IMG/VR virus record: IMGVR_UViG_3300005253_000035
Coordinates: 1 to 39,304 of that record
Origin: a virus
Reading direction: 5' to 3' (one strand)
DNA: 39,304 bases
In this document: positions 22,812-30,357 of the stretch, piece after piece
Position numbering within the stretch: position 1 is the stretch's first letter
Layout: every line of letters begins with the position of its first letter
Notes under the pieces: generated by a model
Seen by the model: the letters and a program-made list of their open reading frames with translations, nothing else
What the model was told of the DNA's origin: nothing
The model's database searches: none
Translations under genes and position numbers: made by a program

Positions 22812-23288
22812 ATGAACCGCAAAAAAATTCAGCGAGAGAAAGTTGTACCTATTATTGACGTTTCTGTTCGGGAATTATGCCAACAGCCATACTCTAATCA
22901 CCCAAAAGGCTGCCCTAACTATGGCAGACGCTTAACTTGTCCGCCACAAGCAAAACTATGGTCAGAAATATGTGATTTGGGAACAGCAACTTGGGTATTC
23001 TGGACGAGATTTGATTTGGGTACTCATCGTGAAAGGATGAAAGCAAGACATCCAAGCTGGTCTCGGCGACAGTTGGATTGTTGTCTTTATTGGCAGGGCA
23101 CAGCAAGAAAACCTCTACGTGAATTTATCCAAGTATCTTTATCACAAGTATCAGGTCTCTTCCTTACGATGTGTCCCGAAGCGATGGGGATAAACGTTAC
23201 TCAAACAATGCGAAAAATAGGAATTGAATTAGAATGGCCTCCCGAAAAGTGGACTTATCAAGTGGCAATGGGAGGATGGTTATTATGA
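22812..23288 (+). CDS. DUF2284-like metal-binding protein
   Basis: 158 residues. The motif GCPNYGRRLTCPPQAKLW, with a preceding conserved Cys (RELCQQPY) and a later Cys pair (LDCCLYW), resembles the CPNYG-x-x-x-CPP block of DUF2284, thought to bind a metal or Fe-S cluster. The rest is aromatic and Trp-rich. Its role in a phage is unknown. Confidence 0.55.
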   Translation: MNRKKIQREKVVPIIDVSVRELCQQPYSNHPKGCPNYGRRLTCPPQAKLWSEICDLGTATWVFWTRFDLGTHRERMKARHPSWSRRQLDCCLYWQGTARKPLREFIQVSLSQVSGLFLTMCPEAMGINVTQTMRKIGIELEWPPEKWTYQVAMGGWLL

Positions 23289-23464
23289 ACCGCAAAAGAC
23301 CCATACGAATACCGCCTAAATACAGGATACCTTCTGCTCTAATCTTGAAGGTGATAGAGAGATTATGGAATTTGCCGGATATAGAGCGAAACCCTGCTGT
23401 CAATGACAGGATTAAGCAGGAATGTAAATTTGAGCTGGAAAATTGGAGGCCAGAATGCAAGTAG
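23285..23464 (+). CDS. Small basic protein (hypothetical)
   Basis: 59 residues, starting MNRKRPIRIPPKYRIPSALI. The ATG is fixed by an ATGA overlap with the upstream gene. A basic Pro-rich start is followed by helix (ERLWNLPDI). No family recognised. Confidence 0.6.
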   Translation: MNRKRPIRIPPKYRIPSALILKVIERLWNLPDIERNPAVNDRIKQECKFELENWRPECK

Positions 23465-24912
23465 ACATTGACGTGGAGAAAATGAGAGAGCTGCTGGAAC
23501 GAGGCAAGGATATTACAGAAACTTTTGAACAAGAACAAAACGACCCAATAACTATAGTAGTCAATGCCGAAGCCCTGCAAGGAATTTTGATTGGAGCCCT
23601 TGCCCTGCTCCTAAAGTCCTGCTCTGTGTGCAGAGGAAGTAAAAGGGTTTGGTGGAACAAAACCGATAAGAAGGTAATAAGTATTGCTGAGGCCTGTCAG
23701 ATGCCCGATGATGCAGTTGAGTACATTCCCTGCCCCGCCTGCGGGACAAAAGAGATATCACTGACAAAGGGTTATAAAGTACTGGTTGATGCCGAGGATT
23801 ACGAACGGGTAAACGAGTTCAAATGGCGTGCGATTGTAAATGCTGGGGTTGCTCACACTGTTTGTATGAGCCAAACCAAAGGCGAACAGACGCATATAAA
23901 AATGCACCGTTTTATTCTCAATGCTCCTGATGGGATGTTTGTTGACCATATAAACTATAATTGCCTTGATAATAGAAAGGCTAATTTAAGGCTTTGTACT
24001 CCACAAGAAAGCTCTTTTCATCGCAGAGGAATTTCAGGCCGTAGTTCAGAATACAAAGGTGTCTGTTGGGCAAAAAGAGAAAAAAAGTGGGAAGCCTGTA
24101 TAAAACATAATAATAAGAAAATTTTCATTGGACAATACGATGACGAAAAAGAAGCAGCCAGAGCATATGATATTAAAGCAAAAGAATTATTTGGTAAGTT
24201 TGTACATCTAAATTTCCCAGCCTGCTCTGTGTGTAAGAGATGTGGTGGGGTAAATGGCAAGCACAAACAAGTAGACGACCCAATGGCAGGCGATTCACAT
24301 ATGCTAACGAAGATGCAATGCCCGTTTGACGAGTCCTGCCCTGAGCCACTTATTTGCAAAAGATGTGGTAAAACATTTCCTGCCTTTATGCAGGAAGAAT
24401 ACCGAGGGCACGAAGATAATTGTAGGACTACACCAACCTGCTCCGGCGATAAACTGCACACCTGCGGCGACCTGTCGAAAACCTGCACCCTGCTCGAAAA
24501 AGCAAACCAAGTCCCTGCTGGCGAGGTAGAGGAGCTTGTGAAAGAACTGAGGAATAGAATAAAAAATCCTAATTCATACATTGACCATTGGCATTCTAAA
24601 AGAGATGAGTTGACGTTGCAAGTCCTTGACCATCTCACCGCCCAAGCCAAGCAAATCGAGAGGCAAGTTAATATAATAAAAGATTTAGATGCTGATATAG
24701 CGAAAGGATATAGTGAAGCGATAGACAATATGTTATTACCACTCCAAGCCAAAATCAAGCAGCTTGAGGCAGAGAATAAGCGGTTAACAACCCTTGAAAA
24801 GATGTGCCAAGCCATTGTTGTATATAACAAGAATCGCCACTCTGATAGTGAACAGTTTCGGATTCGGCGGGATATGTTTTTGAAAATCAGGCAAGCCCTG
24901 AAAGGAGAATGA
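23455..24912 (+). CDS. Zinc-ribbon/coiled-coil protein with embedded HNH-AP2 homing endonuclease
   Basis: 485 residues from ATG 23455 (GGAGG just upstream). Residues 1-98 are a phage protein with CSVCRGSKRVWW and CPACG zinc pairs. Residues 99-255 are a full homing endonuclease: KEISLTKGYKVLVD, the HNH core HRFILNAPDGMFVDHINYN and CLDNRKANLRLC, then an AP2 DNA-binding domain (SEYKGVCWAKREKKWEACI, EAARAYDIKAKELFG, HLNFP). Residues 256-485 resume with CSVCKRCGG, CKRCGKTFPAF, CSGDKLHTCGD and a coiled coil (LQAKIKQLEAENKRLTTLEK). The nuclease has no start or stop of its own. Confidence 0.8.
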   Translation: MQVDIDVEKMRELLERGKDITETFEQEQNDPITIVVNAEALQGILIGALALLLKSCSVCRGSKRVWWNKTDKKVISIAEACQMPDDAVEYIPCPACGTKEISLTKGYKVLVDAEDYERVNEFKWRAIVNAGVAHTVCMSQTKGEQTHIKMHRFILNAPDGMFVDHINYNCLDNRKANLRLCTPQESSFHRRGISGRSSEYKGVCWAKREKKWEACIKHNNKKIFIGQYDDEKEAARAYDIKAKELFGKFVHLNFPACSVCKRCGGVNGKHKQVDDPMAGDSHMLTKMQCPFDESCPEPLICKRCGKTFPAFMQEEYRGHEDNCRTTPTCSGDKLHTCGDLSKTCTLLEKANQVPAGEVEELVKELRNRIKNPNSYIDHWHSKRDELTLQVLDHLTAQAKQIERQVNIIKDLDADIAKGYSEAIDNMLLPLQAKIKQLEAENKRLTTLEKMCQAIVVYNKNRHSDSEQFRIRRDMFLKIRQALKGE

Positions 24913-24915
24913 AGA

Positions 24916-25338
24916 ATGAAACTTTATATTGAAAAACGACTTTTGGAATGGTGGTGTTGTGGCGATGTAGGAGAAAGCAGTAAAGTAATTGTGTTTGTTA
25001 TGTGCAGCCTACCTCCCAAAACTATATTAAAAGACCTTTGGACGCCATATCCCCACGATAGTTCGGATTTTGGGCGGTGCTATAAATTGCTTAAAGTTTT
25101 TCCTGAATGGAAGAAAAGAATAAAGGAGATGGGCTGTTTAGGAGAAATCTGGAAAAGAATTGCTTTGGCGTGGGATGAACTTGAAAAATTATACGAGCAG
25201 AATAGCCACAAAAAACTTTACACAAAATTACAACAATTACAACCAGATGAACTTGAAAACGATTGTGATGTAATAGACTTGGGGAGTGGCATTAAGTTGT
25301 CAACTCGAACCCAAGCCCTTCAAAGCGAGGCAAAGTGA
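24916..25338 (+). CDS. Hypothetical accessory protein
   Basis: 140 residues. It contains LEWWCCGDVGESSK, then DSSDFGRCYKLLKVFPEWKK, a pattern I associate with small phage accessory proteins, and a helical region IWKRIALAWDELEKLYEQ. No function known. It overlaps the next gene's GTG start. Confidence 0.6.
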   Translation: MKLYIEKRLLEWWCCGDVGESSKVIVFVMCSLPPKTILKDLWTPYPHDSSDFGRCYKLLKVFPEWKKRIKEMGCLGEIWKRIALAWDELEKLYEQNSHKKLYTKLQQLQPDELENDCDVIDLGSGIKLSTRTQALQSEAK

Positions 25339-25595
25339 TAACGCAGATACAAAAAAACTTAGAGAATAATATATATAAAGAGCTTAAAACTGGCGGAGTA
25401 GGGACAACGGTTGTTACAAAATGCCCCAATCAATCTATTGAGGAGCTGGCGACCATACTAACGAATGGGCTGATGATGTCTTCTGTTGGTAATGTTATCA
25501 ATGTCCTTGATAACGAAACTGAGGGCTTTGGAATAATATGCAAGGGGGCGTTCAGGGAAGCAATGTTAAGAGTGTTAAGCGAGGCAAAAGAATGA
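25335..25595 (+). CDS. Hypothetical accessory protein
   Basis: 86 residues, GTG start within a GTGA overlap. It has a beta/helix mix (TTVVTKCPNQSIEELATIL), ending in FREAMLRVLSEAKE. No family recognised. Confidence 0.55.
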   Translation: MITQIQKNLENNIYKELKTGGVGTTVVTKCPNQSIEELATILTNGLMMSSVGNVINVLDNETEGFGIICKGAFREAMLRVLSEAKE

Positions 25596-25897
25596 GTAAA
25601 ACAGAAAAACTGCTAAAAGTGTTGGATTTGCCGGAGGAAGAGCAAGAGAGGTGGGTTTTTGAAAATGTATCTTCTTATCAAAATCTGTGTGGAGAAAAGT
25701 CTCTTGCCGACCTCGCCTTTAGACTCAGGGATAAAGTGATAAGCTCCGAGAATGGAACACGAAAATGGGTATGCGGAATGTTTGATGTATATATGAAAAT
25801 GACAGGGAGCAAATTACTAAATTGGAAGTGGGGATATGTCGAAGCTAAGCCCATCCACTGGATTGTGGCTGCTCTTATAGCCAAGGAGAAAGCCTAA
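25592..25897 (+). CDS. Hypothetical accessory protein (LADLAFRLRD motif)
   Basis: 101 residues, start at ATG 25592 in an overlap with the upstream stop. It has LLKVLDLPEEEQERWVFENV and SLADLAFRLRDKVIS, a combination seen in small phage proteins. The C-terminus is WVEA-type aromatic and helical. Function unknown. Confidence 0.6.
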   Translation: MSKTEKLLKVLDLPEEEQERWVFENVSSYQNLCGEKSLADLAFRLRDKVISSENGTRKWVCGMFDVYMKMTGSKLLNWKWGYVEAKPIHWIVAALIAKEKA

Positions 25898-26142
25898 TGA
25901 ACGAAATACAACGCTTTCAAACTTCATTTTCAAGAGCAATATATAATCGGATGAGACGAGAAACGGGATGTCCGCCTGTTATAGCTGTAAGATTGTCCCC
26001 TGTCCACTGGGGGTGGTATGTGGAAATGAAGGACGGTTCGTTTAGTATAGATTCTATACCAACCTCAGAATGTTCTGATGTATGGGAAGCTAAATGTAAA
26101 TGTATAAAAGGGTGGCAAGCCAAGCAGAAGGAGAAAGCCTGA
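25897..26142 (+). CDS. Hypothetical small protein
   Basis: 81 residues, MNEIQRFQTSFSRAIYNRMR. A beta-rich centre (VIAVRLSPVHWGWYVEM) and a Cys pair (CKCIKGW) near the end. It overlaps both neighbours by one base, so it belongs to the same operon. No family recognised. Confidence 0.55.
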   Translation: MNEIQRFQTSFSRAIYNRMRRETGCPPVIAVRLSPVHWGWYVEMKDGSFSIDSIPTSECSDVWEAKCKCIKGWQAKQKEKA

Positions 26143-26828
26143 TGCCAAATAGTAATATGTATTCCCTAAACGTAAAAACTTGGTCGCCATTTGTTGGCTG
26201 TAAGTTCGATTGCACTTATTGCAAAAACTCTTTTCAGGCACAACTTAAACGGTGGGCGAAAAAGAACTGTCAGAAATGTTATAATTTTGAACCACACGAA
26301 CACCCTGAAAGACTTGCTCAATCATTGCCCAAAACGGGATATATGCAATTTATATTCACCTGCTCGATGGGAGATATTAGTTTTTGCTCTACGGAATATC
26401 TGGAGAGAATCGTGGATAGAATACGCCGAGAGCCAGACAAAACTTTTCTGATACAGTCAAAGAATCCTTTAACTTTCAATAGGGTAAAGTGGCCTAGCAA
26501 CGTCATTTTGGGAACAACCATAGAAACCGATAGCTTGCCACAGGGTATATCAAACGCCCCGTTGCTATTATATCGTGTATTGGATTTAATAAGTATAAAA
26601 CACAATCTTAAAATGGTAACAATAGAACCCATAATGGATTTTGCTTTGTGCAATATCCTGCAATGGATAAAGGGTATCAACCCTTGTATGGTTTGGATTG
26701 GCTATAACTCCCGAAATAACAAACTCCCCGAACCATCTATTGAGAAAGTCAGAGAATTACATTGGCAATTAAGCAAAATGGGAATCGTAGTTATGCTCAA
26801 AAAACTCAGGGTACAGGAGAAAGTCTGA
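26142..26828 (+). CDS. Radical SAM protein, DUF5131 (phage Gp37/Gp68) type
   Basis: 228 residues from ATG 26142. The N-terminal WSPFVGCKFDCTYC contains the CxxxCxxC that holds a 4Fe-4S cluster and SAM (C20, C24, C27). A second Cys pair (NCQKC) follows, then TCSMGDISFC and VTIEPIMDF, which fit the barrel strands of DUF5131 proteins. Such proteins are common in phages and may repair or modify nucleic acid, being distant relatives of spore photoproduct lyase; the substrate is unknown. The domain seems complete but short. Confidence 0.8.
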   Translation: MPNSNMYSLNVKTWSPFVGCKFDCTYCKNSFQAQLKRWAKKNCQKCYNFEPHEHPERLAQSLPKTGYMQFIFTCSMGDISFCSTEYLERIVDRIRREPDKTFLIQSKNPLTFNRVKWPSNVILGTTIETDSLPQGISNAPLLLYRVLDLISIKHNLKMVTIEPIMDFALCNILQWIKGINPCMVWIGYNSRNNKLPEPSIEKVRELHWQLSKMGIVVMLKKLRVQEKV

Positions 26829-27305
26829 ATGATTGAGAAGATGGGATTCGAGAAAAACAAAAGACTGGTACAGGACTGGCACAATCAGCCGACAGAGGTC
26901 GTGATGGACGGCGTGCTGTATAAATTCAGGAGCCGTCTGGAATACCGTTTCGCACAGTATCTCGTCTTTCTGCAAAAGGCCGGTGAAGTTGAGAAATGGG
27001 AATACGAATCTGAGACGTTCTTTTTTAAGGATGTCAAAACCGCACCCGTGCAGTACACGCCAGATTTCAAGGTGTTTTGTACCGATAAGAAGATAGAATA
27101 CTACGAATGCAAAGGCTGGCTCATCTCAAAAGATATTACAAAGTTCAAGCGTATGCAGGAACAATATCCGATGGTATCATTGATTTTGGTAATGGCTCGA
27201 AGAGACAAAGTCGGCAAGCGTGTGAACCGATACCGGACGGCGTTGAGGTATATCGACCACATAATGTATGCAGAGCCGATTTTCAGAAAACTTGGAATTA
27301 AATAA
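26829..27305 (+). CDS. PD-(D/E)XK nuclease (DUF1064-like)
   Basis: 158 residues. It has E38 in SRLEYRFAQYL, D79 in YTPDFKVF, and E93/K95 in YYECKGWL, the full PD-(D/E)XK active site in the order of DUF1064-like and Holliday-junction/T7-endonuclease-type enzymes. It probably cleaves branched or damaged DNA during replication or packaging. Its codon use is closer to the structural genes than to the AT-rich genes before it. Confidence 0.8.
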   Translation: MIEKMGFEKNKRLVQDWHNQPTEVVMDGVLYKFRSRLEYRFAQYLVFLQKAGEVEKWEYESETFFFKDVKTAPVQYTPDFKVFCTDKKIEYYECKGWLISKDITKFKRMQEQYPMVSLILVMARRDKVGKRVNRYRTALRYIDHIMYAEPIFRKLGIK

Positions 27306-27342
27306 TCTTGACAAAACGCCGAAAATAGTATAGGAGACGGCT

Positions 27343-27855
27343 ATGGCAAAGCGTAAGCTGCAAGTCGAATACGTACCTATCGAGCAGATACGGCCCTTCG
27401 AAGGCAACCCACGCAAGAACGATGAATCGGTCGAATCGATAATCAAGTCAATCGAAGCGTTCGGCTATACGAACCCGATACTCGTCCGCAAGGCCGACAA
27501 CGTGATTATTGCAGGACACACACGGCTAAAGGCGTTGAAGCAAATCGGCGAGAAGGAAGTGGCGGTCATATTCCTCGACCTGACCGAGACGGATGCGAGA
27601 GTTTACGGCATATTTGATAATAAAAGCGTAGTGAATACGGATTGGGATTTGGGAAAGTTGGCCGAATTGTTTGTGGAGTTTGATAGGTTGGATGTAAGGA
27701 TGGATTTGACAGGGTTTAGCGAGGAAGAAATTGCCGATATAGCACCAGCAACTTTTGAGCCGCCGCCAAGTCAAGAGCCTACGCCACCTGAATCTACGAT
27801 AGTTAAATGCCCGAAATGTGGTGAGGAATTCGATGTGAAAGAAGCTAAAATATGA
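27343..27855 (+). CDS. ParB-like nuclease-domain protein
   Basis: 170 residues. It has IEQIRPFEGNPRKNDESVES, then ADNVIIAGHTRLKALKQIG with the GHTR signature (58-61), and DARVYGIFDNKS, the N-terminal ParB/Srx domain. The tail has CPKCGEEFD. In many phages this domain is fused to, or next to, a DNA methylase, as here: the next gene starts in the ATGA overlap. It likely helps target or regulate that methylase. Confidence 0.85.
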   Translation: MAKRKLQVEYVPIEQIRPFEGNPRKNDESVESIIKSIEAFGYTNPILVRKADNVIIAGHTRLKALKQIGEKEVAVIFLDLTETDARVYGIFDNKSVVNTDWDLGKLAELFVEFDRLDVRMDLTGFSEEEIADIAPATFEPPPSQEPTPPESTIVKCPKCGEEFDVKEAKI

Positions 27856-28955
27856 ACCCGCAAGGCGTATTATTTAAAGGCTGCGTTTTAGATGCAAGAG
27901 GGAGATTAGAAAAAGCTTTTACTGTACCACCATTTTCAATCCTTGATGCCCGCCAAGGTTATTGGCAAAAACGTAAGCGACAATGGCTGGCGTTGGGAAT
28001 AAAATCAGAAACAGGAAGGGGGGAATTAAAAACCTCTCCTGGTTCTGAAAGTACAGGGTGTGGTTCGTTTGGCAAAAATTATAAGAAACAAGCAAAATTA
28101 TCACCTGGCGGAAGCCCCCGCCCAGCCTGTGATTACAGCAAGGGGGAAAGAGGCGATGGTAGGGGGCGGCCTCTTGCTCAACAAAGGGCTTACAATACGC
28201 AAGGGTGGGTCGACAAAATGGGCATAAAAGGCAACAGCATCAATCAAACCGGCACATCCATTTTCGACCCTGTTTTAACTGAATTGATGTATAAATGGTT
28301 TTGTCCAACAGGCGGGGCGATACTTGACCCGTTTGCGGGGGGTAGCGTGCGGGGAATAGTAGCTAATTTTCTCGACTACTATTATACAGGGATTGAATTG
28401 CGAGATGAACAGGTCGTAGCGAATGTCGAACAGGGGCACAGAATAATGCCTGACAATATCCCAAAATGGATACAGGGCGATAGCCGAGACGTGGCAGCGT
28501 TGACTGATGGCCATAGTTATGATTTCATATTCAGCTGCCCACCATATTATAATTTGGAGGTTTACAGCGAATTGGCTGGCGAGTTAAGTAATATGCGAAC
28601 CTACAGGGATTTTTTGACGGCCTACGATGAAATAATAGTGCGATGCGTTAGTCTATTGAAGCCAAACCGGTTCGCCTGTTTTATAATTGGGGATATGCGG
28701 GACAAAAATGGGTTTTATCGTAATTTTGTAAGCGATACTATTGCCGCCTTTCAAACCGCAGGGGCAATACTTTATAACGAGATAATCTTAATAACGGCCA
28801 TTGGTTCATTACCCATTCGTATTGCAAGACAATTTCAGGCAGGCAGGAAGATAGGCAAAACCCATCAAAACATCTTGGTATTCTATAAGGGCGACCCTGA
28901 TAAGATAAAAGAGGATTTTGGCAAAGTAGATATTTCAAACGAGTGGATTGAATGA
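27852..28955 (+). CDS. DNA methyltransferase (ParB-associated family)
   Basis: 367 residues. The N-terminus (VPPFSILDARQGYWQKRKRQ) is typical of methylases that accompany ParB-like proteins. Motif I is DPFAGGSVRG (159-168), motif IV is SCPPYYN (228-234), and NRFACFIIGDMRD and GKTHQNILVFYKGD close the fold. Base-amino methylation (m6A or m4C) is expected. There is no cognate restriction gene, so it probably protects phage DNA. Residues 55-110 are low in structure and Gly/Ser-rich. Confidence 0.88.
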   Translation: MNPQGVLFKGCVLDARGRLEKAFTVPPFSILDARQGYWQKRKRQWLALGIKSETGRGELKTSPGSESTGCGSFGKNYKKQAKLSPGGSPRPACDYSKGERGDGRGRPLAQQRAYNTQGWVDKMGIKGNSINQTGTSIFDPVLTELMYKWFCPTGGAILDPFAGGSVRGIVANFLDYYYTGIELRDEQVVANVEQGHRIMPDNIPKWIQGDSRDVAALTDGHSYDFIFSCPPYYNLEVYSELAGELSNMRTYRDFLTAYDEIIVRCVSLLKPNRFACFIIGDMRDKNGFYRNFVSDTIAAFQTAGAILYNEIILITAIGSLPIRIARQFQAGRKIGKTHQNILVFYKGDPDKIKEDFGKVDISNEWIE

Positions 28956-29500
28956 AACGAATAACAGTATCAGGGGCAATGTTGCGGCAATTATTCCAAC
29001 CGTGTCAACGAAAGTATATCGAAAGTGTTTGCCAAGGCCGTTGTTGCGAAAAATCCAACGGGGGGATTTTGGTTGTTATACACCCAAGCGAACAAAAGCG
29101 GATAAAAGAATTGGGCGGGGAAGTTAAAAAAGGCTTTTTGCAGGCAGGATTGAACCGGAAATGTCCCTTTAAGACTGTAGGGGGGCTGTGTAACATCCAT
29201 AAGGAAAAACCATTTGGCTGTAAAGCCTCGCCCTTTACCTTAAATCACAAAGGAATGTTAATTATTCGAAACCGCTATAGATGCTTAATATGTTATAATA
29301 CCCCTAATGCGGAACCAGCATATATATCACATCGATGGAGCTTAGGGCAGATATTTGGAGAAGAAGTTGCAAACACTGTTGCGACAATGGCCGAAAGGGG
29401 CGTTAATAAAATACCCGCCATAATGGATATGGACAAATATAATATGCTGGTCGAAAATGACAGGGCGAAACATAATGAAACCGGCCAAAACACAAGATGA
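28952..29500 (+). CDS. YkgJ-like Cys-rich metal-binding protein
   Basis: 182 residues. Cysteines occur as CQRKY, CQGRCC, CPFKT, CNIHKEKPFGC and CLIC. The arrangement of CxxxCC, then CPF and a PFGC block, is that of YkgJ-type zinc or Fe-S proteins. The N-terminus is SGAMLRQLFQPCQRKY. It overlaps the methylase gene (ATGA) and the terminase gene (26 bases), joining the accessory block to the late block. Confidence 0.65.
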   Translation: MKRITVSGAMLRQLFQPCQRKYIESVCQGRCCEKSNGGILVVIHPSEQKRIKELGGEVKKGFLQAGLNRKCPFKTVGGLCNIHKEKPFGCKASPFTLNHKGMLIIRNRYRCLICYNTPNAEPAYISHRWSLGQIFGEEVANTVATMAERGVNKIPAIMDMDKYNMLVENDRAKHNETGQNTR

Positions 29501-29957
29501 GCAGGAGGCGATGTTCGCTGCGTGGTGTGTAAAGCAGTCTGAACAATACGTGGCCAACACCTGTTCATTTTCCCGAACTACCATTCGCAAATACAGGAGA
29601 AAAAATGAATGGGACGCTCGCATTGCTGATATTCATAAACGCACCGAGCAGAAAGTCAACAACACTATTGCCGCCCGTCAAGCACGATGGGCACGGCAGG
29701 GGCAGGCATTGCAGAAGGTGGGGACGACAAAGTTTTATGATAAGGATGGTAACTTGAAAGAGTCGGTAGTTAAGGCTATGCCAGCTAAGACCGCCGTTCG
29801 TGCAATCGAATCGGGCATAAAAATCGAGAAAGAAGCGTTAGGCGAAGCCAGCGAAAAGACGGAACGCAGGCTGATAGTCGAATTTGTTACGGTGAACGGT
29901 GAGGAAGATAAACCCAAAAAGAAGGAGAAAAAAGATGATGATACAGAACGCTCTTGA
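29475..29957 (+). CDS. terS: Terminase small subunit
   Basis: 160 residues from ATG 29475. The N-terminal YVANTCSFSRTTIRKYRRKN is a helix-turn-helix that would recognise the packaging site. A helical oligomerisation region follows, and the C-terminus is highly charged (EEDKPKKKEKKDDDTE). It sits one small gene and a J-domain gene before the large subunit. Together they would package DNA. Confidence 0.8.
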   Translation: MKPAKTQDEQEAMFAAWCVKQSEQYVANTCSFSRTTIRKYRRKNEWDARIADIHKRTEQKVNNTIAARQARWARQGQALQKVGTTKFYDKDGNLKESVVKAMPAKTAVRAIESGIKIEKEALGEASEKTERRLIVEFVTVNGEEDKPKKKEKKDDDTERS

Positions 29958-30069
29958 CTGGATTGAACATTGCGAGGCCATAAACCAGTTTTGGTTCGTA
30001 GGTGTTTTCTTGGCAACGGCAATAATGATTGTTTGTGTATGGAAATGGCTGACGAAGGATATTGGTTGA
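29935..30069 (+). CDS. Small membrane protein between terminase genes
   Basis: 44 residues, MMIQNALDWIEHCEAINQFW, with one membrane helix (FVGVFLATAIMIVCVWKWL). AAGGAG is 7 bases before the first ATG, and the gene overlaps the terminase small subunit by 23 bases. Its role is unknown. The gene is short, but RBS and packing support it. Confidence 0.6.
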   Translation: MMIQNALDWIEHCEAINQFWFVGVFLATAIMIVCVWKWLTKDIG

Positions 30070-30081
30070 ATAGGACAAGCA

Positions 30082-30357
30082 ATGTCAAGGGAAGAAGCAA
30101 TTAGAATCTTAGGCTTAAAAGGCAATCCAGATAAGCAGCATATTAAGAAGGCGTATAAGAAAAAGGCTCATTTGCTTCATCCAGATAAAGGCGGTGATGC
30201 CAAATCTTTTTCACTTGTAGCTGAAGCCTATGGTCTTTTGACGGGCAGGATAAAGCCGAGAAAAAGAGCTATAGTGATAAGACAGCAACCGGTACAATGG
30301 GTTCAGGTAATTTTTCGTTATACTACAACAACAACAAATGAAAATCCAAGTCAATAA
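30082..30357 (+). CDS. J-domain (DnaJ-like) protein
   Basis: 91 residues. The first 57 form a compact J-domain with REEAIRILGL, KKAYKKKAHLLHPDKGGD and the essential HPD at 33-35. The remainder is basic and Thr-rich. J-domains stimulate host DnaK, so the gene may recruit the host chaperone for packaging or assembly, as T-antigen does in small DNA viruses. It overlaps the terminase large gene by 20 bases. Confidence 0.85.
   Translation: MSREEAIRILGLKGNPDKQHIKKAYKKKAHLLHPDKGGDAKSFSLVAEAYGLLTGRIKPRKRAIVIRQQPVQWVQVIFRYTTTTTNENPSQ

Noticed and set aside
23740-24225. Intein in the zinc-ribbon protein
   Set aside because: The insert has HNH and AP2 domains but no N-terminal Cys/Ser splicing block or C-terminal HN motif, so protein splicing is not supported.
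27308-27334. TTGACA followed 15 bases later by TATAGG before the ParB-like gene
   Set aside because: The -35 is perfect but the spacer is short and the -10 overlaps the RBS, so transcripts would begin at the start codon. Kept as a weak possibility only.
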